Shown: positions 21,243-33,200 of the stretch, piece by piece
How the letters are laid out: every line of letters begins with the position of its first letter
How positions within the stretch are numbered: the first letter of the stretch is position 1
Origin: Plutella xylostella
Taxonomy: Eukaryota > Arthropoda > Insecta > Lepidoptera > Plutellidae
Reading direction: 5' to 3'
NCBI RefSeq assembly: GCF_932276165.1
Contig: NC_063991.1
Span: forward strand, 983,001 to 1,047,000
Length of the DNA stretch: 64,000 nucleotides
Program-made: the position numbers and the translations under genes
Notes under the pieces: generated by a model
Told to the model about the DNA's origin: nothing
Databases searched by the model: none
Seen by the model: only the letters and a program-made list of their open reading frames with translations

Positions 21243-24200
21243 ATGAGCGACCTAAAGTGTGTGGTTGAGGGCTGTGATTTAGAGTATGATGTGGTTTGCA
21301 GCTTCTCATTCTACAAGTAAGCCTTTGATTTGTTATTATTCTAACATAGCTCGCTGAATTAAAGTTTAAAACCTCCGATCCCCTCGATTGCATCCCAAGC
21401 GTGACCTCGAAATCGCTTTAGCATTATGAAACAGAGTTTGGCGTAACTTGACCATTTAGGCGGGCTTATTCTTATCTTTACGTAAACACTCAAATTATTT
21501 TCTTTTAGTTGTAATTATCACGTTAGTTTGTTGGTTAGTTCTCTTTCGAATATCAGAAATCGATTTTTGGGAGTCTAAAATTTAGGTTATGGTAATTTTG
21601 TTAATAGGCCATACCATAAATGCCCTTATCAGTATTGTAAACATCATGGATACGTTTGTAGGCCATAAAGCAACTTTAAAACGAAAGTGTAATATCTGTA
21701 ATGGTGCTAAGTTCAGCCATTCATAACTGCTAGTTAGAATCCACAGGTCTTTCCATCACTGTAGAAGAAAATTTCACCACGCTAACATCATCTTACAAAA
21801 TTCTAATATAAAGGGGAGAAAAAGACATAAGTTACTGTTAAAGAATAAATGATTGAGTATTGAAAGAAGCTACTGATGATGTATTGTTAAGGATAAATTA
21901 TTCAAATAGTAAAATTTTGAAAGCCATACAAGTATAATTCATTCTTTCTATCTATTCTGTCTGGTCTAGGGTTTGGCGAAAGGATAAGCCAGTTAGAATC
22001 GCATCCATCTGTGTCTGCTCACTTTATATATGCCACTTTATGGATGCATTTATATGCCACTTGGGGAGGCTCCATTTGTACACCTCAGTTGGTCAAACCA
22101 TCCATTTCTTATAAAAAATATGTATACATTAGTGATGTAACGAATGTGTGTTTTTGGACATTCGCGAATGCGAATGCGAATATCTGATATTGACATTCGC
22201 GAATGCGAATGCGAATATCCAGTTTGTGTTCTAATTTGGCGTCATTTGTATGGTTTGATGGCAGTCTCGTACTGAACTAGAGGGACGTTCCGTTCTAGGC
22301 GCATTCCCAATCAGACTAGCCAATACTAGCCGCAGTTTTTTTTAAAGTAGTTACACTTTATTTAGCTCCGTAACTGTTACGACAAATTGCGACTGTATAC
22401 GGTTTCTGAGGGTGACTTAAATTTAAACGTAAGGTACGTACGTGCGCCTCTTAAGGCCTATTTTTTTGCAATAATTAAATAAAAATTACTGAACAATTTA
22501 AGAACATAATTACTATTTTCTCCATTTATTTTTGAATTGCGTCTTTACGGAAACAATCATTTTCAAAATCCTCTGATGTTGGCCTTCTTAGGAACATAGG
22601 CACTTATCATGGCCCGATATTAATGAAAACAAAAACCATGTTTTTACGTAAGTAAAACTTAAACAAAAATATAAGAAAAAAGAAAGAAATTAATAAATAC
22701 ATACGTAAGTTAAACATTTATCAAAGCGCTGGTACTGACGGCATCCACCCTCTCTTTGTTAACCGTTGTGCAAAATATATTTCCTTCCCTCTCTGTATTA
22801 TATTCAATCGCTCTTTACGAGATGGACAGTTTCCTAATCAATGGAAAAGAGCAAGAATTATACCTATTCATAAGAAAGGCAATTTATCCATTGTATCAAA
22901 CTATAGACCAATTTCTATTCTTCCTTGTTTCTCTAAACTATTTGAATCAATAATCTGTCCCATTATTACAAAAAAAATAGATCACATATTAAGTACATCT
23001 CAACACGGTTTCAGAAAAGGGCGATCCGTCGAATCAAATTTAGTTAGCTATATTAATGAACTCTCCCACTTAGTCGATGCTGGCCAACAGATTGATGCAA
23101 TATATATAGACTTTGCCAGTGCATTCGATAAAGTTAACCACTCATTGCTGATTAAGAAGCTCGAATTAGTAGGTATCAGTGATTGGCTGATTCAATGGTT
23201 TAATTCTTACCTAGATAAAAGAGAACAATTTGTTTCAATTAATGGCCACGAATCCAGAATTTTTTATGCAAAATCAGGGGTTCCCCAAGGTTCGCACTTA
23301 GGACCAATTCTTTTCTTAGTTTTCATTAATGATCTTACTCTCAATATTAAATATAGTAACCACTCTCTCTTTGCTGACGATCTCAAAATCTATAGAACAA
23401 TCAAATCTCGTGACGACAGTTACCTTCTTCAAAATGATCTCAATAATATTTTAAATTGGTGTCAATCAAATGACATGACAATTAATGCGCAAAAATGTTA
23501 TCACATAAAATTCACTCGTAAGCGAAATCCTCTGAACCACAATTACCTTCTTGGGACCGATTTACTTACTGAAGTTTCTGAAATTAGAGATCTCGGTGTA
23601 ACAATTGACTCCAAACTAAAATTTTCATCTCACATTGATAATATAACCAAAAAAGCAGCACAAATGCTAGGATTTGTTAAACGTAATAGTAAAGAATTTA
23701 AGCCCGAGACCAAAATTTTACTTTTTAATTCTCTTGTGCGGAGTCATCTAGAATTCTCTTCTGCTGCTTGGAGTCCATCTTATTCAGTACACTCACAGAG
23801 AATCGAAAGCATACAAAGATCTTTTACTCGTCATCTAGCCTTCATTTCCCGCAATATTTCCCACAGATCTCCTTATGAGCACCGCCTTAAATTCTTTAAA
23901 ATGTCCTCATTGCGTAATAGACGTGAAACACATGATATCATATTTCTGTACAAAGCTTTAAACAATTTATTAGACTGTCCTGACATCCTTGAATCTATCT
24001 CTTTCCCTATCCCATACCATCTCCCGAGACATCCCATTAAAAAACTATTTTGTGGCCCTCACTCTCGCACAAACCTAGGAACCCATTCTCCAATCAATAG
24101 GATATGTGACCTATATAACATTTACAACCATAAACTAAACCTTGACATCTTTCATGACTCCTTCAGTTCGTTTAAGAAAAAAATATGTCAGAATTAGAAT

Positions 24201-27200
24201 ATTTTCCTTGTTATTTCTGATAATATTTGCCTTGTTAGTTTTGACCCACTAAATTTTAACATTGTTATTTTCTGTTCAAGTTTTAATATTGTTATAATAT
24301 GATATTATGCTTAGATAATTTAGTTTTAAGTCACTGTTGTCGTTAAGATAGTATTATTTGATAATGCCGTGATCGCCTATAATGGTTTTCACAACGAAAT
24401 TTCTATTATGTTAAATTTTCTGTTAAGTATGTCTGTTGTGTTAACTGCTGGAGATCCTTATGTTAATAAATAAATAAATAAATAAATAAAATAAATAAGC
24501 TTCTTTGTTCTTTGTTAATAATTCGTTAATCGTAAGTCAATTACTATCGTTTTTTTTTTAATAATAAAAACAATGCTTCAATATTTTGGTGGGTTTTATT
24601 GGGTTTATAAAGAAATATTTTTGAATTTTTATTAATTTTATAAGTATGTTCTTAAATTGGAAAGTAGGTACTTAAGCGACCGTAACTAGCTTAAAGTTTA
24701 GTGTCAGTATTTGAATACAACATAAAATACTACCTATAGTTTTCTGAATAAATATTATTCTATTCTATTCTATTCTAATAATAAATAATACAGCCGAAAT
24801 CACTCATTGTCTCCTTCATGTTCCAAAGAAACAATGATATAGTATAGTGTATAGTCCTGTAAGGCCCAGGCCATGTTGGCAACGCGTGTGGTGAGCCTTC
24901 ATAGGAACTTTTCACGGCGACAAGAACTAATTAAATAAAATGAAAATCAACAAAGAATACATGCAGAACCAACTCAATTCTTCATCTCAAAAAAAAAACG
25001 AAAATAGTTTGTTATTTTAAAGAAATACTAAAAAGTTTGTAAACGTGAGGTTGTAAATCGTAGGCCATTTTTATATGGCACTAACCAAACATTAGAGCGA
25101 AATTTTAACTTATCCGGGCGTTTAGAAGATTGAAATTTTAAAGTGGGCCATCTTAGGAATAGGGCCATCTTTCCCATCACCTAAATAAAACTAAATATGA
25201 TAAATTAAGACTGGTAATGTGATTAAAAGGGAAACTTGTATTAAAAAAGCTGTAGACAATGGATTTAGACTTTGTTAACCTACCATTATTTTCAAATAGT
25301 TTTTTCTAAAAAGTACCTACTGATATTCGCAAAACATTCGCACCAAATTTTGCGAATGCGAATGCGAATATTAAAAAATATGCGAATATTCGCGAATGCG
25401 AATGTGAATGCGAATATTCGTTACATCACTAGTATACATGCCTCAGAAGCTCTATTGTTTACATATTATTGTCTATCTTTCTTACCTAAAATCAGACTAA
25501 ATAGAATTTCAATATCCATACCATGAAAACTATATTGTAACTGTAGAAGGTAACAATAACTAAGAAGAGATATTCTACATCTGATACATAAGTAATTTGA
25601 AATTGTTATCAGCTACTTATAAGAAAATAACTATAGATCTGATGCATATGGCCTAACGCTAACAATGGTAACCCTGTTTTGTAAGTGCAGATATATATAT
25701 GCCGAACACAAAGGATATTTTCAAGCCTACTACAGGCAGGCCTGTAAAGGCTGTGAAAAACACAAATTTCACTTTGTTTATCATTCTAACACTATGAAAA
25801 TCAAAGTTTATTGGCAAAAAAATAATTATTCTAAGTAGTACTATTTTATTGATAAATCCTGCATTGCCTCATAAGCCCCATTGTCCTCATGTAAGCCAAA
25901 AATAAAGACATAATTCAGATCCAAGAATATGCTTATTCACTTTCAGTTCAAGTTCATAGTCATCAGTTTTCGTCTTGGGCCTTACTAGGTTAAGGCAGAA
26001 GGCGTAAAGGCAGATCTTCAATAACTTGGAGGAGATCCATTCTCAGCTACTTCAATTCCGTTGAATTTCATGGGACAAAGCCAAGGAATGATATGTCTGG
26101 AGAATAACTGTGGAGGCCCTATGCTCTCTGCAGAGTTAGATGAATAATCATCATTTTATTGATTACCAGGGTGTCCACTTTCTGGAAAGTCAGGGATAGT
26201 CAGGGAAAAGTCAGGGAAGCTCAAGGTGGTCATGGAAAGTCAGGGAAATTGATGAGCCACCTGGAAAGTCAGGGAAAAATGTCTAGTAAAGCATATGTTT
26301 TTGCAAAATTGTAGTTCTTTCCTTTACTGATTATTATTTTTCTTCTTCTATTTTAAACGTAAAATACTTAAGTCATAAAATAAAATCTCGTAAGCCAGAT
26401 TCCAGACTCAGTTAATACTTTGTTCAATAGTAAAATGATGTTCCCTTAATTAAATTTCTTTCATAAGAGTGTGACTCAGCTTGCCATTCTGAAAAACTTT
26501 TGTTTTAAGAGTTTTTCAGAGTTCAGAAGCGTTTCCTCCACGCGGCATCTAATGATTTTTTTTAAAGCGTCGCGCCCATACGAAAATATATGATTTTGGT
26601 TTTGTTTTATTTAAATTAAAAACACACACTCACGCCTTGTACTAATGTACCCTCTTGCGGGGTAGGCAGAGGTGCATTGCTGCACCCACTTTTCGCCAGA
26701 GTGTTATGCTAGTCCCAATGTAATAGGGGGCGGGCCTATTGCCATTTTATGGGCACATCCAAGACCCGAGAACAAATATCTGTGGTTAAACAAATATCTG
26801 CCCCAGCCGGGAATCGAACCCGGGACCTTCGGCTCAGTAGTCAGGTAACTAACCACTACGCCATTCGGTCGTCTAAAATAATTTAAATTAATTACGGTAT
26901 TTACAAAGCTTAACACGCTTTACTCGAGTTATTTCGGTTTTGAAGGGCCTAACATTACTTTACAAGGTGCTCGTACAAGTTTATTTTATCTATCTGCTTC
27001 CAACTCTCATTTGAAAAAAATATATATGAGGAGGCGTATTTCTTCAAAGCACCCTGTACTAATCCTACCATCAATAAGTGTGCTTAAATAAAATTAACTA
27101 GGTCTAACTAACGTCTTTTGCAATAATAACCAGTGTATCCAGCTTGAGTTTCCAAACTTTAAATGACGTTTTTCAAAGTAAAATGACATTTTGAAAATAT

Positions 27201-30200
27201 AAAAAATATATATACCTATTTCTCTATTTTGCAAATACAAAAAAGAATTACACGTTATGGCAAAATAAAAGTATTCAAACTTTGTTGTAAAAAAAAATTA
27301 AGTAGGTACTTATTTATCATTGCTTTCTATACATAATGTTGCAATAGTGGTAGATGTACATAGCCGAAATAGGGTGACTCAGGGGATCACTCCAAACAAC
27401 TTTTGTTCTACGTGTTTTTGAAATTCGTGTTTTTTTCTCATATAACTTCACCTGCCTAGCAAAGTTTCTGTGGTTTTTTTTTTTTAGAATTTTATGTTGT
27501 TCTAAATGTTCTGCATGAGTCACTCTCGTCTCTTTCGGCTTAATATTTTACTTCACTAAAAACTTTCAAATCAAGCTTTTGTTTATTTTGATCTCTGGTC
27601 AGGGAAAATTTCTGAAATGGTCAGGGAAAGTCAGGGAAAAGTCAGGGAATTTTTTGGACGATTCTGAGTGGACACCCTGATTACTTATTGATTTATTTAT
27701 GGTAATCCATGGCTCAAGAGTATAACTTATATTAAAAGCCAACATAATTTAACTTAACATAGGCAATTTAATAATATAATATAATAATATAATAATCATT
27801 TATTGCAGACTATAAGTCCATAAAAAGTTAGTTACACAAATTTCTTAAAATATAATATTAGTAAGACAGGTACAAAAACAAAAACAATATTAAAAGACTA
27901 AAACAAAGTAAAAACAACATAGAAACTTAAATTAAATTAAACATGCAAGGCCACCCAGTGCTGCCATATCGGGGAATCATACAGACTGCAGAGATTTAAG
28001 CAGACAAAATATTACTAATAAGATTTTCAAGCTTTACGACAACTTCTCCATATCTTGCACTTACCCATTTTTATTCAGCAATATATAATATAATAATTTG
28101 TGTGTTTCCACTCCAGTGTCAACTCATCGGAGTCGAAGGAGGGTCCGCGGCAGGCATGGATCAATGGAGCCATGCAGGAGGACAGCGAGTGTCTGTGGAG
28201 ACACGTCAGCTTGCAGCTTTGCGGGTAAGACTGATGTATTGAGACTTAAATACATTATAATAATGGCATACCATAATGACATAAGGTGTTTACATAGAAG
28301 GCCAGTTAATAACATTTTTCTCACAACGAATTGAGACCAGCCCCCATAGTAACAAATGATAGTCATGAAAAAGGCTTTCTAATGACATAGGTCTCATGGT
28401 TATTGGTTGATGGTTACATTCCACCCCTCATGCTTTCAGTGGACTAAGGGCCAGGCTATACTATACTGTGGTGCCGCAGTGGCGCTTTAAGAATATTGTG
28501 ACAACGCATTGCTCCTGTGGCCGCCGGTGCGGTGCGGAGTTATGTGGCTGCACCGTGTGACCTTGCCCTAACAGTTCATTGGTTAATCTGATGTTGATGC
28601 AAACAGTGGATCTTAACTTATACCTCGGCAAGCAGCAGTGCCTACCTTATACCTTACCTAACCGTCTCTCCACATCGCCAGGTACCACTTCGAGCTGGAC
28701 TCTCAAGGTCTGTGGATCGACTCGCCCATGCTGCCGGAGCTGCTGACCCCGCAGCCCGCGGCGGCAGAGGCCATCGAGCCAACCGAGGAGCAGAAGAAAG
28801 GTGGGTGATGTGCACTTGTTCAGCCTAATGAGTTAGGGACAGGAGGGTTAGGGTGCCTGCATAGAGAATCGGGTTCACTGTATCTATCTGTACCGGTAAC
28901 CTGATTATGCGAAAGCGCTCATGAGAGTTTCGCATAATCAGGTTACCGGTACAGGTAGATACAGGGAACCCGATTCTCTATGTAAGCACCCTTACAATAT
29001 ACCACAGACATATATGATACTAGATGACCTGAGTGTGCCTACTACGCGTGTCAAAAGGTAGAACAAATTAATGTTCATCTTTTGCCTGGTAACATACATT
29101 TCCGTCATAGCCGTAATTATCAGTGTCATACAAATTTCGGCTCGCGCGGTTTTCATGAGTGCATTTGTGGCGTATCTACAGTCTTTCATGTTTTAGTTAA
29201 AGAAATTACATCCTGTAAGCAGACATTAAAGAAATCGAAGTTCTAGTTTGCGCAATAATTTTAAGGAAAAAAAATCCTAAAATCTTCGTCTATTGTTTTA
29301 CTGTGTAACTTTTACAAATACTCGAATATTTTAAACTTTCTTCACTAACAATAGAATTTAAATTACATAACCCCAAAAAACCATGTTAAGTACCTACATG
29401 AATTAAATATTCATTTACTTATGCGCCGCACATATTTAAGTAAATGAACAAAACTTATTGAGAAAAGTGTATGCCACTGTTATAGAGGTAAGATGTAAGT
29501 ACCTAGTTCTTCAGATCAGATGAAACTTGGAATACTAACAAAACAATTCAGACTTAACTCATTCTAGGACACCCATTATTAAGCCTCTGTTAGATTTACA
29601 TCATGTAGGTATTCTAGGAATTATATCCTGGTCGAGTTTCGACCACCGCGGCCAATCTGCGTTTACTAACACACAATAGCATTCTGTGTTCCATCACTCT
29701 CATAGCCCAATGTGACAGATGATCGACACGACTGGAGAGAGCTAGGCGTAGTACCGACTGATTTAGGTACATGCCCATCCGACAGTATCAATGAATTATT
29801 TAAATCTTCAGGTATCAGTTTATCAGCTTTTTGTCTTAATCTAAATTTCACGAACTCAGTACCTCTAGTTGTTTTAGTGAAGCTTTTACCACTAGACCAC
29901 TGAGGCAGCTTTAATTTTAATACCTACTCAAAAGATGTTTGGTCTTACCGTATAAAGTAGAGTATACAAGAGCATACACAAGAGCTAGATTGTATTACTT
30001 AATTGGAATCATACCTCAGTTTCACCCTCTATTTTATGCTTTTTGAAGTAAACTATACAGGGTGTCGCAAAATTGATTTAGTAAACAGAAAAGGTGTGAC
30101 TCTAGGGGTCATTCTGAACAACTTTTGTTTTACGGCTAAGGTTTTCAAGTGATTCCCTGAACCACCCCTTTCACAATCATGTACTATACATTTTTGCAAC

Positions 30201-33200
30201 ACCCTGTAGATGAATGATAAACACCCTGTATGTTGAGTAGCTAACTCGCCTGCTTGCTTGCAGGCTCGGGCGGTGCTGGCAACTCTGGTTTTCAAGGGCT
30301 CTTCCAACAGTTCATAACTGGAAAAAAAGACCAAGGTATACCTTACTTATCAGTAAATGTGGTACAATCAGTTTCTGAATTTGATGTTGTGTGAGTTTTT
30401 CAAGATACGAAATCGAAGCTGACTGAATCACAGTATGTAAAAGCCATGTATTTGAGGTTCAAAGTCAAACTGTCTCCAAAGTATGAATTTCATGAATATA
30501 AACAGTTTTATTTTATTAGTTCGTGGGAGGGAGTTGTACTAGTATGTAGGTACTTAGATATTCTATTTACTTAAGTTTTATAAATGCAGTTGAATGGGCT
30601 ACAGTCAACGTTCTCTCCAGTCGTGTCATAACGGTATAGATGTACTAATAGATAATAAGTATTGCTAGTTTTAAATTGTTGCCGTCCCACACTACGCTTA
30701 CCTAAGCCCTGTAGCATAGGGCGCTATTAAGACGCGATAAGAGTTCTTCGTCTCGCTCGCTCTTGAGGCTGCGTGATGTGAGTGAGCGCGATGCAAAACT
30801 CTTATCACGTCTTAAATGCACCCCGTATTAGCCCTTCTGTTCTTACTCGAGAATTCGTTTTCCCCACCACCGGCCATCGTATTATCGACTGTGAAAAAGT
30901 TCCATCTAACATTGCCATTCCTTATGCTACTGGAACTTTTTCATTTCTCTCGAGTATTGTTATAGTAAACTCAGGATAAAATTAATACTGGTCACACTGA
31001 ATAACACAAAGAGCATTAAATCAAAGATATTTTTCACTGTGACCAGTTCATCTTACTGTTGATGTGCCATATTAAATAAATAAATCTTACCCCTTACAGA
31101 CAGACAGACTTACCCCCAAATTCATAGAGCTTTTTGACACTTTACAATAGGTTTAAAATTGACGTTGTGACGTTTTGACATACGTAAAAAGTCGAAACTG
31201 GTATGTTTCAAAGTCAATTAACCTTACCGTAAATTTACAATACAGTCTATGAATTCGAAGGTTATTTTATTTATTTATGGGAAAATCACAGCAGTAAACC
31301 TTAAATACACAATTCTTAATTACTAAATACAATATTTGATTTACTCCCTTCATGCTTTCCTGGGTTGCTTTTTTGGGTTTATTAACGTATTATACTAATG
31401 TTGTATTGTTGTCCTCAGCGGCAGACATGGTGAAAATGGAGCATAACTACAGTACGGCGGCGGCGGCGCCCGCGCCCGAGCCCGTGTCGCGGCTCAACGT
31501 GCGCCAACTAGTAGACACACTGGGCTACCTGTGAGTGATGATGATGATGATGATGATAATAATATGTGGGAACATCTCACACACGGCCATCCGACCCCGG
31601 CTAGGCAGAACCTGTGTTATGGGTGTCGGACAGCTGATATATCTACACAAATACATAGATAGATAGATACTAAATATAAATATCAACACCCAAGACCCGA
31701 GTACAAATATCTGTCTTTAAACAAATATCTGTCTTTAAACAAATATTTGCCACAGCCGGGAATCGAACCCGGGACTTTCGGCTCAGTAGTCAGGGTCACT
31801 AACCACTACGCCATTCGGTCGTCAAATGATGATGATGAAACCCTGTTATCCCTCATCATTGACATAGGTCAGTGTTTTTCAACCTGTGGGTCGCGACCCC
31901 CTGGGGGGTCGCCAAAGGTCGAAAAAACTAGGTACTTAAGTACAAAAAGAAAGACAATTAATATTTATTTACTTTAAAAATACTCTTACTTAAAATTTTC
32001 TTACTTTGACAAAAGGATACACATAAATATTTTAATATGTTATAAACAAAAATAAAATTATGTTTTTTTTTATTTATCCCGTCGTGGATCTGTTTTAGTA
32101 TACTTAATGGACCACATCAACACAGTAAGAAAGATTATACAGAAGACCGAAGAATATAATCAGCCTCTGTGTCTAGCATTTGTGGACTATGAAAAAGCCT
32201 TCGACTCCATCGAGACCTGGGCAGTTTTAATCGTTGCAGAGATGCCAAATCGACTGGCGCTATATCGAGGTGTTCATGTGTCTGTACGATGCCGGTACTA
32301 TGGCTGTCCAAGTACAGGACCACAAGACAAGACCTATCCAACTGCAACGTGGAGTGAGACAGGAGGATGTGATATCTCCGAAACTGTTCAACAATGCATT
32401 GGAAGATGTCTTCATGAAGTTCGACTGGTACGGATATGGCATATGTATACATGCTTAAATGGCGAGTAAATGTTACCTCCGCTTCGCGGACGACATCGTA
32501 ATTATGGCAGACTTAACTATGGTGCTTCCCAACGTGTAGGCCTCGGGGTATAAACATGGACAAGACGAAAGTCATGATGTGAGCATTGTACTCACATCAA
32601 ACCTACAAGGAGGCTGCAAGGCGCATCCAACTGGGTTGGGCTGCATTCGGGAAAGTGATTCAGTGATGACTTATGGTGCAGAGACAGAGTGGACACTGGC
32701 GGTAGGACTGGTCCACCGATTTAAAGTCGCTCAGCGTGCTACGAAGAGAGTTATGCTTGGGGTTTCTCTGATGAATCGTATGAGAATTGAGGTTATCCAT
32801 CAGAGAGGATTATTATTAAAATATGCAAGGTAAAGTTGCAGTGAGTTGGTAATATCTGCCGAAGAACCGATAATCGTTTGGGTAGACGAGTTCTCGAGTG
32901 GAGACCACGAACAGGCAAACGCAGTATGGCCTTCGTGCCTGATATTAGGTGGTGCCAGTAATTTTTTTGTAAAGCCACGTATTTTGTCGTTTTCATTTCA
33001 CCCTTGAAGACTTTTATTCAAGATATTTAAATGCTTAAATAAGTTCGAAAGAAAAGCAAATTTTACAGAAAATTCCGGGTCGCAATGACATTAAAGTCGT
33101 ACGTACGTACTGTATGGCGACGTATCCGATGTATGTAATTCTAAAATCGTGTTTATTAAATCCAATAAGTATGTACTTCGAATCCTAATCATGGAGACCA

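Noticed and set aside
25691..25840. A possible THAP exon (after GTGCAG) that joins exon 1 in phase and shows a C-x2-H motif (CEKH)
   Set aside because: It runs to a stop without a good donor. The exon at 28117 also fits exon 1 and continues into a proper LCGYHFE and the rest of the gene. Possible only as a short alternative end.
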